31,572 nucleotides of DNA, from contig CAJKLB010000025.1 in NCBI GenBank assembly GCA_905200615.1, positions 1 through 31,572 on the forward strand, in the 5' to 3' direction. Shown in pieces: positions 14,113 to 23,573 of this stretch. Position 1 is the first letter of the stretch. Every line of letters begins with the position of its first letter. The DNA comes from an uncultured Selenomonadales bacterium. Its GTDB lineage: Bacteria; Bacillota; Clostridia; Christensenellales; QALW01. The translations under genes and the position numbers were made by a program. Below the pieces are notes generated by a model that saw nothing but the letters and a program-made list of their open reading frames with translations, ran no database searches and was not told the DNA's origin.

Positions 14113-14140
14113 GAAAGACTGAATCTTTTCAGGCTTTCAG
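14111..14140 (-). other. Hairpin between htrA and structured element copy A
   Basis: A long stem with one internal mismatch: CTGAAAG(a)CTGAA-TCTT-TTCAG(g)CTTTCAG. It lies 20 bp after the htrA stop and touches the 5' end of copy A. There is no T-run on the minus strand, so it may be a processing or protective structure for the htrA mRNA, or the first helix of the element. Confidence 0.5.
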
Positions 14141-14159
14141 CTATTTGTCGTTTTTATTT

Positions 14160-15539
14160 TCAAGTAGCTTCCGATAGAGTCAGTTCTATTGTAATCGGTG
14201 TATTGGAATATTGTACCGACCAACCACTTACCGTAGCTCTGTAGATGGTTAAGGAAACTTTATCACCCGGCTTTTTGGTAAGCAAATAGGAAGAATAATC
14301 CGCCATAGAAGTGATAGGATTGCCGTCAATGGCGTAGATAATATCATACTGTTTTAAACCTGCTTCGGCTTCCTTTTCACCGGAAACTGCTATAATACAC
14401 AGCCCTGTGGGAATGGAATTCCACCCTGTAATTCTAAAAATATTAGAAGGAAGCGTCAGGGTAATATTGATAGCGGCGCGATCTTTTACATGGCCGTAAT
14501 TCAGAAGGTCATTAATAATGGGAGCCGCATCATCATAAGTAATGGCAAATCCCATGTTCTCATAACCCGATGCAACAATTTTTGATGAGGTGATACCAAT
14601 AACGTTTCCATAGAGATCAACAAGAGGTCCGCCGCTGTTTCCCGGGTTAATGGCAGTATCGGTTTGAATGCAATACATTACATACCCGGTGGAATCATCC
14701 TGAATGGCGCGGTGCAGCGCAGAAATAATTCCTTTTGTTACCGAAGAGGAAAAGTTAAGTCCGCCCGGACTTCCGATGGCTAAAACGGTATCCGCTACCT
14801 GACAGCCGTCAGCAGATGAAAAATTGGCGGCCGTGATTTCTTTTTCCTGAGGATCTATCTTTAAAAGCGCCAGATCCGTGATGGTGTCGGATCCCACGAT
14901 TTCAGCGTCATAGATGGTGCCGTCATATAAGACAACTTGAACAGTAGAGGCATCTTCAATAACATGGGCGTTGGTTATAATATAACCGTCACTTCTGCAA
15001 ATAATGCCGCTGCCCTCGCTGTAGAGAGAAGAAGAATTGGAACCGCTGTAATTAGAATCTGTAGTATAACATTGAATACATACTACACTGGGAATTACTT
15101 TTTGGGCGGCTTGCTGCGGGGTAAGAATTTCACCTTCTACCAGCTGCGGAGTGGGTGTGGGATTTATTTGAATAAGATTTTCAAAAGCACTGTTATATTC
15201 ACCGGAAGAAGTATCGGTGGTGGCTGTCGGGGAAGCATCCAGCGTTCCGTTATGATTTTCACTGTTCTCAGTAAAGAAAATGGAATAGATACTGATACCG
15301 GCTGCAGCAATGGTAACACAAAGCAAAACGGCAATTACAGCCACAAAGCATCCGGTACCGCCTTTTTTGTTTTTTTGTTTTTTTTCATTGCCAAGGTTGG
15401 TTGCATAAGAAGTATCCGCGTTGCAGGTATAGGTTATATCCGAATAAGCATTGCCTTGAGCGTTTGTGTTGGTTCCCTGATTATTTTCTTGCGTAGTTCT
15501 GTTATTCTCCGAATTATTGAAAGAATTATTTTCGCTCAT
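14160..15539 (-). CDS. htrA: HtrA/DegP-like serine protease with PDZ domain, membrane-anchored
   Basis: Envelope protease and chaperone that degrades misfolded exported proteins. The 459-residue product has an Asn/Thr-rich cytoplasmic segment (1-50), a basic stretch KKQKNKKGG, one membrane segment (about 63-89, CFVAVIAVLLCVTIAAAGIS), a low-complexity linker, and the trypsin-like domain with the full triad: His192 in IITNAHV, Asp222 in TDLALLK, Ser302 in NPGNSGGPL. A single PDZ domain follows (about 375-450; GLKQYDIIYAIDGNPI). The start is ATG 15539, with AAGGAG 7 nt upstream; ATG 15545 is too near that site. It is monocistronic, with rpsR's terminator upstream and element copy A downstream. 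This is the usual Gram-positive HtrA topology. Confidence 0.95.
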   Translation of the reverse strand: MSENNSFNNSENNRTTQENNQGTNTNAQGNAYSDITYTCNADTSYATNLGNEKKQKNKKGGTGCFVAVIAVLLCVTIAAAGISIYSIFFTENSENHNGTLDASPTATTDTSSGEYNSAFENLIQINPTPTPQLVEGEILTPQQAAQKVIPSVVCIQCYTTDSNYSGSNSSSLYSEGSGIICRSDGYIITNAHVIEDASTVQVVLYDGTIYDAEIVGSDTITDLALLKIDPQEKEITAANFSSADGCQVADTVLAIGSPGGLNFSSSVTKGIISALHRAIQDDSTGYVMYCIQTDTAINPGNSGGPLVDLYGNVIGITSSKIVASGYENMGFAITYDDAAPIINDLLNYGHVKDRAAINITLTLPSNIFRITGWNSIPTGLCIIAVSGEKEAEAGLKQYDIIYAIDGNPITSMADYSSYLLTKKPGDKVSLTIYRATVSGWSVQYSNTPITIELTLSEAT

Positions 15540-15616
15540 AAACATTCTCCTTTGCTTTTGAATTTTGTGTCTTTATTATATTTCCTCAATATGATAAATG
15601 TATGATAAAGCATTGA

Positions 15617-15652
15617 AAAAAATAAAAAAGCGAAAGTAAAAAAACTTTCGCT
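15617..15652 (-). terminator. Terminator of the rpsF-ssb-rpsR operon
   Basis: A perfect 9-bp stem AGCGAAAGT/ACTTTCGCT (15629-15637 with 15644-15652) around a 6-nt loop. On the minus strand it is followed by TTTTTTATTTTTTT. It lies 20 bp after the rpsR stop. Confidence 0.9.
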
Positions 15653-15672
15653 AAAAAACATTGAATATTTAC

Positions 15673-15924
15673 TTAATCTACACTGTAGGGAAGAAGTGCA
15701 ACCGTGCGTGCGCGTTTAATGGCGGTAGCCAACTCACGCTGATGTTTTGCGCAAGTACCGGTCATTCTTCTGGGCTGAATTTTTCCACGCTCACTTATAA
15801 ATTTACGAAGTTTTGCAACATCTTTATAATCGATCGTTTCGGTTTTATCAGCACAGAATTGGCAGACTTTTCTTCTGGGCCTGCGATTTCCGCGAAACTT
15901 TTTGTTTAAATCCTTTTCGGACAT
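15673..15924 (-). CDS. rpsR: 30S ribosomal protein S18
   Basis: Small-subunit ribosomal protein that pairs with S6 on the platform of the 30S subunit. The 83-residue sequence has the S18 core IDYKDVAKLRKFISERGKIQ followed by PRRMTGTCAKHQRELATAIKRARTVALLPY. It keeps cysteines in CQFC (21-24) and TCAKH, the zinc-binding form of S18. The ATG has AGGAGG 7 nt upstream. It is the last gene of rpsF-ssb-rpsR, 25 bp after ssb. Confidence 0.98.
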   Translation of the reverse strand: MSEKDLNKKFRGNRRPRRKVCQFCADKTETIDYKDVAKLRKFISERGKIQPRRMTGTCAKHQRELATAIKRARTVALLPYSVD

Positions 15925-15949
15925 CTTGTTTACCTCCTATAATAATCAA

Positions 15950-16372
15950 TCAAAACGGAATATCCTCATCATCAACGGTTTGCATATTTTCGCTAAAGGG
16001 AGGATTGCTTCCGAAACTTGCCGCCCGGGCGGCGTCGTCATTATCGCCGGAATTGGGACGAGCTAAAAACTGCACTTCATCCGCCACAATTTCGGTTACA
16101 TAACGTTTAGAACCATCGGGGGCGTCATAAGAGCGGGTTTGGATTGAGCCGCAAACAGCTGCCTGACTGCCTTTATGCAGATATTTAGCGCAATTCTCAG
16201 CCTGAGCGCGCCATACGACTATCGGAATAAAATCGGCGTCTCTGGTTTGTGAATCACGATTGGCAAAACGGCGCTGTACGGCCAGGGTAAAGGTACAAAC
16301 GGCAATACCGCTGCCGGTAGCCCGAAGCTCGGGATCTTTAGTAAGATTTCCAATAAGCATAGCTCTGTTCAT
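15950..16372 (-). CDS. ssb: Single-stranded DNA-binding protein
   Basis: Binds single-stranded DNA in replication and repair. The 140-residue product has one OB fold (about 1-105: MNRAMLIGNLTKDPELRATG, VCTFTLAVQRRF, ADFIPIVVWRAQAENCAKYL, AVCGSIQTRSYDA), a short linker, and the acidic tip DDEDIPF that recruits partner proteins. The start is ATG 16372, with GGGGTG 7 nt upstream. An in-frame TTG at 16387 would add five residues, overlaps the ribosome site and is rejected. It is in the standard place between rpsF and rpsR. The linker is short for an SSB, though still in the normal range. Confidence 0.97.
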   Translation of the reverse strand: MNRAMLIGNLTKDPELRATGSGIAVCTFTLAVQRRFANRDSQTRDADFIPIVVWRAQAENCAKYLHKGSQAAVCGSIQTRSYDAPDGSKRYVTEIVADEVQFLARPNSGDNDDAARAASFGSNPPFSENMQTVDDEDIPF

Positions 16373-16396
16373 AGATAAACACCCCAAATTTTTTGA

Positions 16397-16684
16397 TTAA
16401 GCTTCCTTTTTAATTACAATGAAGCGTATGATGTCCTCACTGATTTTGAAATTTCTTTCAAGTTCAGCGGGGAAAGCAGGATCGGACGAAAAATTCATCA
16501 GCACATAGAAACCTTCGTTCATAAAATTGATTTCATAGGCCAGTTTCCGTATACCCTGCTCTTCAATGCCATCAACAACGCCGCAGTTCTCGGTAACAAG
16601 ATTTGCAAACTTTTCGATAATTGCTTTAACAGCCTCACCGTCAAGCTTTGGGTTGATGATATAAAGTGCTTCGTATTTATTCAT
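16397..16684 (-). CDS. rpsF: 30S ribosomal protein S6
   Basis: Small-subunit ribosomal protein that binds S18 and 16S rRNA. The 95-residue sequence has the typical MNKYEALYIINPKLDGEAVK start, then GIRKLAYEINFMNEGFYVLM and the end ISEDIIRFIVIKKEA. The start is ATG 16684, preceded by AAGGAGGTG and a second GGAG nearer the codon. Thirty-three codons of open frame upstream run through the promoter and are spurious. It is the first gene of the operon, with a promoter at 16755-16783, and ssb begins 24 bp after its stop. Confidence 0.98.
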   Translation of the reverse strand: MNKYEALYIINPKLDGEAVKAIIEKFANLVTENCGVVDGIEEQGIRKLAYEINFMNEGFYVLMNFSSDPAFPAELERNFKISEDIIRFIVIKKEA

Positions 16685-16754
16685 ACTCCAATTCACCTCC
16701 TTATGGACTATGGGTCCTCTTTGTAAGAGAACAAGGAAATATATCTGCCGTATC

Positions 16755-16783
16755 ATAGTACCATAAAAAGCTTGTTTGCGCAA
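16755..16783 (-). promoter_or_regulatory. Promoter of rpsF-ssb-rpsR
   Basis: On the minus strand TTGCGC (16783-16778) and TACTAT (16760-16755) are 17 bp apart. The -10 is preceded by TGG, an extended -10 feature. The leader to the rpsF start is about 65 nt and is not obviously folded. Confidence 0.65.
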
Positions 16784-16802
16784 GTAAATTTTAAAAAAAC
16801 AC

Positions 16803-19800
16803 TTATTTTATTTCCACAGAGGCGTTAGCGGAGAAAAAGTGGATATACGCCGTTACCGTTTTTCCGGGGTAAAGCTGTTCCAGAGCCGTTTTATACATTA
16901 ACAGCTGAGATCTGTGGTGCAGGGCCTGTTCCTGTGGACTGCAATGAAGAATATCCGTTTTATAATCTAACAGAATAATATCGTTCCCTTCAAAAAAATA
17001 ACAGTCGATAATACCTTGTATTAACGCCTCGTCGCCTGTTTTTTCAAAAGGAACAATGAGGCAGAACGAGCGTTCACGATTGATTTCGCGTGACGCTTTG
17101 ATGCGTTTGCCCAGTGGGCTTTGCAGAAAAAAGTCAAGCTGTCCAAAAGGGAGAACGGCAAATTCTTCCCGGCTGAGCAGACCGGCTGATACCATTCTTT
17201 CGGCCTGCTGATACGCGGTTTCAGAGGAAGAGAAACAGACATGTTCCATAAAAAAATGGACAACGGTACCTTTTTGTGCGCCGGTATATTCTTTATCTTC
17301 AAAAGCCGGATGTCTGAGCGGAATTTTTATCCGCAATTCTCTTTGACTGGGGGCTTGCTTTGTGCGCTGTGTTACGGCAGCGGCAAAGGGATACTGCCAA
17401 GTAAAAGAATGATGGATTTTTTTTGTATAGCTTTCTTTATCAAAGGCGTCGGAAAATGCGGAAGAACTGCTTTGTTCCTTTTCTTCGGACAAACTTTTTT
17501 TATAAATTTTGATATCCCAATGGCTTTTTGTAAAAATAAAATCATCTACGGGATGACTGCTTTCCCGAATGAAGTTTCGTAAAGGGGCTCCGTCGCGATG
17601 ATAAAACAGCAGCGGAAGCAGCAGCTCCGCATAGGAACTGTATACCGACACCGCGGCTTTATGGGGAAGGTAGCACAGCTCGATCAGCTTTTTTTTGTTT
17701 GCGCAAACAGAAAAAATCAGCTTGTTTTTTGCCCGGGTGAGGGCCACATAGAGAATCCGCATTTCTTCGGCAGCTTCCTGACGCGCGCATCGTACGGCAA
17801 TAGCTTGCTTTGTGATGGAGCTTTTTTTGGTGCGAACACCGAAAGCATCTTTTTGGGAAATATCAAAGCCGATTCCCAATTCTTCATGAAAAAGTACGGA
17901 TGCGCCCCGGGGCTTGGCGGAAAGAGGACGCGCCGTACCGGTGAGAATCACAATGGGAAACTCCAGACCCTTGCTTTTGTGAATGGTCATATAATGAACA
18001 GAATTATCGTTTTCATCAATTACGGCGGAATCAACCGGAGAAGAAACTTTGAAGTTTTCATAGTATTTTAAAAATCCGCGCAGGCCGTCGCTGCTTATGG
18101 CGGTATATTCCCGCGCGCAGCGGATCATATCGTCAATATGCTCCAGGTTTTGCTGCCCTTGGGGCATATAGGCCACATGATAGATATAGCCTGTTTCATT
18201 GTAAATATACTCAATGAATTCCGGCAAGGCCATTGCACGCGAAAGGAATAACCAACGGTCAAGAGCAGCTTCAAAGGCTTGTATTTTTTCTTTTAACGCG
18301 TTGTTAGAGCCCAAATAGTCGTGCATCGCTTCATAAAAGCTTCCTTCCGGCATAGCGCTTCGTATCAGCGCCAGTTCCGTCGGAGAGAAATTGCCGATGC
18401 AGCTGGCCATTACCGTTAATAAATGAATATCACTGCGGCGCATCAGCAACAGATGCAGCAAGGAAAGAATAACTCCCGTATCGGAGACACCGGGTTCTCT
18501 CTGGGCGGTCTGCGCGGTAAAAGGAATGCCGTGGGCTGCGAATACCGGCGCGAGCATTTTTCCCGCATCGCGCGTTCGGCCTAAAACAGCGATATCATGA
18601 TAGCGTACCTGGCGCTGTTGTCCCGTTTCCGGATCTGTAATCATCGCTTGTGTCAGTTCTTTTATTCGCCGAGCAATCATTTCCGCTTCGTCTTCCGGCT
18701 CTCCTTCACACAAGAGCAGTTCGTTTGCCGTCTCTTCCTGATTGTTAACAATCAAGCCGCTTTGCTTTTGCCATCCGTTTTCCTCCGGCGAGGGCGCCAG
18801 AGCGGCGTCGTTGTCGTATTCAATATCGGCAATATCTTCAAACATACAATTTTCAAATAGAAAATTGATTCCTTCCAGCAGAGGCGCCAAAGATCGGAAG
18901 TTATTTTTCAGATTGATCCGTCGGCCGAGGACGCCGTTTGCATACGTACGCATTTTTTCGATAAACAACTCAGGCCGTGCCAGCTGAAAACCGTAGATAC
19001 TCTGTTTTACATCTCCCACAAAAAACAGGTTGTTTCCTTTGGCAAGAGCTTCTACAATATAGTTTTGCATGCGGTTTACATCCTGATATTCATCTACAAA
19101 GATATAATCAATATTTTTTTTAATATCTTCCCGAATATCTTCCTGTTCCTGAAAAAGCTGAACGGTATAGCGCAGAAGCCCGTTGAAAGTTGTGCCGCCT
19201 TGGGCAAGCATCAGCTGCTCAAGACGTTCGGAAAAAGATTCTTCCAAATCCAAAAGGACGGAGAGAGCCGGCAGGGCGCTTGAAAAATCGGTGTAATTTA
19301 AATCTTTGAGCATGGCTTGCGCGTTCGTGCGGATCTTTTTAATAACGCCGGTACACCGTTCAAAATCCTCGTGCCAGAGAGAGTCGGATTTTTTTAAAAT
19401 AGGAGCCCGTGCTTTTAGGGCGGTGTACATCGCCTCCGCCGTAGTTTCCGCCGCGGCGCTCTCAAAAATAGCTGCAAATTTATCCAAATAGAGCTGGGCG
19501 GAGAAATCCGCACCGGAAACAGCGTATTCTAATGACAGTTTCTTCATGTAATCAAGTCCTAACGACAGCAGTTTGCGCGCCTGCCTGAGCAGATACATTT
19601 CCCAAGGGTTTTCCTCTTTTTTTTCATAAAGAGAAAGCACCTGTTTCCGATAGGCGGCTTTATCGGGCAGACTTTCCATAAAGGTATGAAGAGAAAGTAA
19701 AACCGTTACCAGGCCGGAATCGGTTTTACCGGAAGTAAATTGCTCCAAAGCGGCACCGTATTCAGGCCATTGTCCGTCTTCATAACGTTTGCTGGCTTCT

Positions 19801-20225
19801 TCTAAAATCTGTTCGGTTGCGGCTGAAACCATTAACGCATACTGCGTTTCATCCAGAAGCCTGAAATCCGGCGGAAGCTTGGTAGTGAAATAGTAACGGC
19901 GCAGCAGCTGTGTGCAAAAGGCGTGAATGGTGGAGATATTCGCACGGTCGATCAGCTGGCGCTGACGAATGAAAATTTCATTCTGGGGCTGCTGTGAAAG
20001 CGCGTCGTCAAGCTTTGCCGCCAGTTTTTGGCGCATGGAGGCGGCCGCGGCGTTGGTAAAGGTGACAATCAGCATTCTGTCAACGGAGGACTCGCCTGAA
20101 GCAATCAAAGAAAAAATGCGTTCCACCATAACGGCGGTTTTTCCGCTTCCGGCCGCAGCGGAGATCAACAGATTCGTTCCGCGGGCGTTAATGGCTTGTT
20201 TTTGTGAGTCTGTCCAGCTTGGCAT
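16803..20225 (-). CDS. addA: ATP-dependent helicase/nuclease subunit A (AddA)
   Basis: AddA subunit of the AddAB complex, which unwinds and trims double-strand DNA ends for RecA loading. It has 1140 residues, somewhat shorter than B. subtilis AddA. The UvrD-type helicase motifs are in order: TDSQKQAINARG (Q motif), AAAGSGKTAVMVERI (Walker A, about 23-37), YIFVDEYQDVNRMQNYIVE (Walker B), GDVKQSIYGFQLARPELF, MTIHKSKGLEFPIVILTG, and MRILYVALTRAKNKLIF. The C-terminal RecB-type nuclease shows IQGIIDCYF and IILLDYKTD. The start is ATG 20225, with AAGGAGG 7 nt upstream. The addB stop overlaps it by one base (TAATG). No key residue is missing. Confidence 0.97.
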   Translation of the reverse strand: MPSWTDSQKQAINARGTNLLISAAAGSGKTAVMVERIFSLIASGESSVDRMLIVTFTNAAAASMRQKLAAKLDDALSQQPQNEIFIRQRQLIDRANISTIHAFCTQLLRRYYFTTKLPPDFRLLDETQYALMVSAATEQILEEASKRYEDGQWPEYGAALEQFTSGKTDSGLVTVLLSLHTFMESLPDKAAYRKQVLSLYEKKEENPWEMYLLRQARKLLSLGLDYMKKLSLEYAVSGADFSAQLYLDKFAAIFESAAAETTAEAMYTALKARAPILKKSDSLWHEDFERCTGVIKKIRTNAQAMLKDLNYTDFSSALPALSVLLDLEESFSERLEQLMLAQGGTTFNGLLRYTVQLFQEQEDIREDIKKNIDYIFVDEYQDVNRMQNYIVEALAKGNNLFFVGDVKQSIYGFQLARPELFIEKMRTYANGVLGRRINLKNNFRSLAPLLEGINFLFENCMFEDIADIEYDNDAALAPSPEENGWQKQSGLIVNNQEETANELLLCEGEPEDEAEMIARRIKELTQAMITDPETGQQRQVRYHDIAVLGRTRDAGKMLAPVFAAHGIPFTAQTAQREPGVSDTGVILSLLHLLLMRRSDIHLLTVMASCIGNFSPTELALIRSAMPEGSFYEAMHDYLGSNNALKEKIQAFEAALDRWLFLSRAMALPEFIEYIYNETGYIYHVAYMPQGQQNLEHIDDMIRCAREYTAISSDGLRGFLKYYENFKVSSPVDSAVIDENDNSVHYMTIHKSKGLEFPIVILTGTARPLSAKPRGASVLFHEELGIGFDISQKDAFGVRTKKSSITKQAIAVRCARQEAAEEMRILYVALTRAKNKLIFSVCANKKKLIELCYLPHKAAVSVYSSYAELLLPLLFYHRDGAPLRNFIRESSHPVDDFIFTKSHWDIKIYKKSLSEEKEQSSSSAFSDAFDKESYTKKIHHSFTWQYPFAAAVTQRTKQAPSQRELRIKIPLRHPAFEDKEYTGAQKGTVVHFFMEHVCFSSSETAYQQAERMVSAGLLSREEFAVLPFGQLDFFLQSPLGKRIKASREINRERSFCLIVPFEKTGDEALIQGIIDCYFFEGNDIILLDYKTDILHCSPQEQALHHRSQLLMYKTALEQLYPGKTVTAYIHFFSANASVEIK

Positions 20226-23200
20226 TATGACTCCTCCTTTGAGTCCAAAATACATTCATGACCGCACAGTGCTCCGTAAGGACAGTAGCGGCAGGCGTCA
20301 TCCAACGGGGAAGCTTGTATCTTCCCCGAAAGAATTCCTGAGGCTAAGCGCTGGGCAGTATCAGCGGCGGTTTGAAGCAGGGAAGAGAACTGTTCGCCCG
20401 TTACGCTCTTTTTGTCATCTTTTGCAAATTTATCCAATGTAGGACCGGAAAGCAGAGAGGCGTTTTCATTGGTTTCTTCCTGCAACTGCATAAAATATGC
20501 GCCGGCGGGAACAGCGTTGGGGCCGAAGCGTGCCAGCAGAGCGTTCATGTATATCATCAGCTGAATATCCTCACCGGATTCTAAAGCCGCTTCACGGTAG
20601 GGATGATTTCCGGATTTATAGTCAATAATCCTTAAATAAACATTCCCGTTTTCTTCCAGCTTGTCCGCTCGGTCAATTTTGCCTTTCAGCGTCAGAATGC
20701 CAAAATCGGTGGACAGCGTCAGAGGAGCATTTTTTCCGTAACCGAAAGAAATTTCTTCCCCCAAAGGAATGAAATTGCCTAGTTGATTTTTTACCGCCCA
20801 TGCGCTTTGGCAGATCAATGTTTTGAGATTTTGATTCAGTACACGCTGGCGGCTGGTAGAAATCATGGCGCCGAAGTGAACGCTTGGAATATGCTTTTCA
20901 AAAAAATTACCGGCCGCGGCGTAACATTCTTCCCGGGTAAGCTGTTTTTCGGCATGAATCAAAGCGCGGGTAAAATCTTCAAGCGTGCTGTGAAATACGT
21001 TGCCGATATCCGCGGCGGTAACAGCATAACTTTCCTGCTGCTGGGGGTTCAGACCATAGCGGATAAAATGGGCATACGGACATTTAGCATAAGCTTCCAG
21101 CCGCGAGATGCTGACTGCTTTTTGGGGAGAAAAGATTTTCGCGGCAAGCAGAGGGGAAATTTGTGTTTGTTTTTCTTTCATCTCATAGACAAGCACATCA
21201 AATTTTTGTTTTATGGTTTCATTATTGCGGGCAAGATAGTCAAAAACGGCTCGGGCTTTTTGTGAGCGTACCTTGTCCAGCGCCATGGCCAGCATTGTTT
21301 GCGCGGGAGTCAGCGGTTCGGAAAGTGTGTTTTCTACAGAATCCTGATCTTTTACGGTTTCCGTAAGACCGGGAAACAGAAATTTAAAGCGCTTGAAAAG
21401 ATAGGAAGGCCGAAGCGGCGCGCCGGAGAAAGAAAACAGCGGACAGGATACGGTAAGAGAATCATAAGGGCAGGAAAAAGCGGCGTAGATGTCATAGCGT
21501 ATACGCGCGTCCTCGGTTGTAGCGCTGTGGGCCAGTTCCATGCCGTTTTCCAACAGAATATTACTTTCCTCCGGAGTAACGAGACGATCATCAATATACA
21601 CAGCCGGAATGACGCCGTCATTTGTTCCCAGTATAAAGGCATGGCGGTGTGTCTGTTCCTTTGCGGCTTTTAAATCACCAAAGGTTACGCAGTCCAGCAC
21701 ACTGGGAATCGTAGCGGCAGGAGATGCCAAAAAGCCTTCAAAAAGCGTATCGGTAAATTCTTCAAGGGAAAGGGGTTGATTTTCTAACAGACCCGAGATA
21801 TCCTCCAGAAGTTTTACGGCAATGTTCCAAAGCTGGGCGGTAATATCCGCCAGACTGAAAAAGCCCAACGATTCATACTCTTCCACCAGTTCTGTTATCC
21901 GCGGATAGACTTCCTGCTGCTGCATAAAAGTGTAGCAGCAGGCGGCTTTGTCACGCGCCGAGGCGGCTTTTTTTAAGTTAAGCCCAAACTCTTTCAGCGG
22001 AAGAATTAGTTTTTCCCTTAAAAGATCAAAATCCGCTTGGCGCATTTCGTCACCGCGCAGATAGAAAAGACCGTTTTCCAGTTCGTAGTTTTTTATTCCC
22101 ATATCGTTAATAAAGGAGGCCAGCCTATCGCTTTCATCGCGATCAAGAGGCGTAAGACCGGAACGAACATAGTCCAGCACATATTCGGGTGAAAATCCGC
22201 TTTGGCAGCATTTTAGGGCGGAAAACAGATACATGGCTACCGGATGAGATGCGATATCATGTTTGATATCGGTGTATACGGGAATCTCATATCGGGTAAA
22301 AACACTTTGCACGATAGGAGAATATTTTTCCATGTCATTGCAGAGAACGCAAAAATCTTTGTATCTTGCGCCGGAACGCACTTTTAGGGCAATATTTTTG
22401 GCAGTGTCGGTCACTTCATCAAGAGCTGTACGGTAAAAATTGAGATGAATGTTTTGGCAGGTATCGGAATACTTGGGTGCCGGCGAAGCATAAAACGCAT
22501 CCTGAATAAAATGAATTTCCGGTGACTTTATGGCCCCAGCCGATGCCGTCTGCGTGATCTTATAGGCAATATTGTTTTCTTTGGCAAGGGCAAGCAGCTT
22601 TTTTAAGGTTTGGGTATGAATTTCATAAGCGCTTTTATCCGCCGCGTCCGGAGCACTGCTCAGGGCGACGGTTACACTGCAATGCTGCATAAGCTCTGCG
22701 ATAAAACTGTAAAGACGGGAGGTAAAAACATCAAATCCGTCAATAAAGATCTCACAGTTTTTAAAAGGCTGATATTGGGAAATCATTCCTTGTGCCTTTT
22801 TCAGACGATCGGCGTTGTCGGTGTAGCCGGAATCTAAAATTTCAGTATATTTTTTATAAATTAAGGCCGTGTCATTAAGTTTGTATTTTAAAACGGAAGG
22901 ATCCAGTTTCTCGGCCGTAGCTTCAAGATCCGTATAAGAGTATCCGCAGTTTTCCAGCGTGGAGATCATATTTAAACATCGCTGACAGAACCCTTTGCGT
23001 CGGGACGCGTTTTTAAAAATCGTAAGCTGCGGTTCTGCCTGAAGAATACAGGAGCGCATGACCATGGCTTTTCCGCAGTCATCCAAAAATATTTTACGGC
23101 CGTCTCCGCAATACTGAATAATGTTTGACGCAAGACGGTTAAAGGAGCAAATTTCCGCGTCGATAAAGCCGTTAATATGCAGCTGCGCGCAAAGACGCTG

Positions 23201-23350
23201 TTCAAAATTATAGGTGACATGATCCGGCACGATCAAAACGGATTTTGCGTTATTTGCAATTCGTTTGCCGATGCGGTCAATCAGCATTTGTGTCTTTCCC
23301 GAGGCAATACGGCCGGTGATAATGGTAAGCACGAAGATTCTCTCTTTCAT
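20225..23350 (-). CDS. addB: ATP-dependent helicase/nuclease subunit B (AddB)
   Basis: AddB partner of AddA, with an inactivated helicase fold and its own nuclease. The product has up to 1041 residues. It shows an N-terminal Walker A (ITGRIASGKTQMLIDRI), a long degenerate helicase body, and a C-terminal nuclease (GKIDRADKLEE and LRIIDYKSG). An iron-sulfur cluster site is formed by a cysteine in AYAKCPYAHF and three in ACRYCPYGALCGHE. The start is uncertain: ATG 23350 has no clear ribosome site, while GTG 23332 (VLTIITGR) has AAAGAGAGA upstream and matches the usual AddB beginning more closely. The promoter at 23377-23405 allows either. It is the first gene of addB-addA. Confidence 0.95.
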   Translation of the reverse strand: MKERIFVLTIITGRIASGKTQMLIDRIGKRIANNAKSVLIVPDHVTYNFEQRLCAQLHINGFIDAEICSFNRLASNIIQYCGDGRKIFLDDCGKAMVMRSCILQAEPQLTIFKNASRRKGFCQRCLNMISTLENCGYSYTDLEATAEKLDPSVLKYKLNDTALIYKKYTEILDSGYTDNADRLKKAQGMISQYQPFKNCEIFIDGFDVFTSRLYSFIAELMQHCSVTVALSSAPDAADKSAYEIHTQTLKKLLALAKENNIAYKITQTASAGAIKSPEIHFIQDAFYASPAPKYSDTCQNIHLNFYRTALDEVTDTAKNIALKVRSGARYKDFCVLCNDMEKYSPIVQSVFTRYEIPVYTDIKHDIASHPVAMYLFSALKCCQSGFSPEYVLDYVRSGLTPLDRDESDRLASFINDMGIKNYELENGLFYLRGDEMRQADFDLLREKLILPLKEFGLNLKKAASARDKAACCYTFMQQQEVYPRITELVEEYESLGFFSLADITAQLWNIAVKLLEDISGLLENQPLSLEEFTDTLFEGFLASPAATIPSVLDCVTFGDLKAAKEQTHRHAFILGTNDGVIPAVYIDDRLVTPEESNILLENGMELAHSATTEDARIRYDIYAAFSCPYDSLTVSCPLFSFSGAPLRPSYLFKRFKFLFPGLTETVKDQDSVENTLSEPLTPAQTMLAMALDKVRSQKARAVFDYLARNNETIKQKFDVLVYEMKEKQTQISPLLAAKIFSPQKAVSISRLEAYAKCPYAHFIRYGLNPQQQESYAVTAADIGNVFHSTLEDFTRALIHAEKQLTREECYAAAGNFFEKHIPSVHFGAMISTSRQRVLNQNLKTLICQSAWAVKNQLGNFIPLGEEISFGYGKNAPLTLSTDFGILTLKGKIDRADKLEENGNVYLRIIDYKSGNHPYREAALESGEDIQLMIYMNALLARFGPNAVPAGAYFMQLQEETNENASLLSGPTLDKFAKDDKKSVTGEQFSSLLQTAADTAQRLASGILSGKIQASPLDDACRYCPYGALCGHECILDSKEES

Positions 23351-23376
23351 TGGGCATCAACCCTGAATTTTATTGT

Positions 23377-23405
23377 ATCATATCACAAAAAGCAAAAAAA
23401 TTCAA
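23377..23405 (-). promoter_or_regulatory. Promoter of addB-addA
   Basis: On the minus strand TTGAAT (23405-23400), 17-bp spacer, TATGAT (23382-23377), with TGA before the -10 (extended). The leader to ATG 23350 is only about 20 nt, which also leaves room for the GTG start at 23332. Confidence 0.65.
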
Positions 23406-23505
23406 TGATATTCGTGCTTTTGGGTAATAATTAAAAAGAAGAATTTCTGAGATATGTTGCGTTATTCGGTTTATAGTTTTTACGGAAGTATTTGTTTTTG
23501 ATTAT

Positions 23506-23534
23506 TTGACATAATGCCGGATTTCGTATACAAT
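23506..23534 (+). promoter_or_regulatory. Promoter of prfC
   Basis: TTGACA (23506-23511), 17-bp spacer, TACAAT (23529-23534). The in-frame ATG at 23514 falls inside this promoter, which supports the GTG at 23574 as the real start of prfC. Confidence 0.85.
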
Positions 23535-23573
23535 GCAATATTGGAAAATTTATCGATAAAGCGAGGAAAAAAC

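Noticed and set aside
20225..23350. Many open frames of 60-160 codons opposite addA and addB
   Set aside because: They are in antisense frames to long proteins with full family motifs. None shows a ribosome site with a recognisable product.
23514..23573. ATG start 20 codons upstream in prfC
   Set aside because: It lies between the -35 and -10 boxes of the promoter at 23506-23534, so it is not transcribed from that promoter. RF3 has normal length from GTG 23574.
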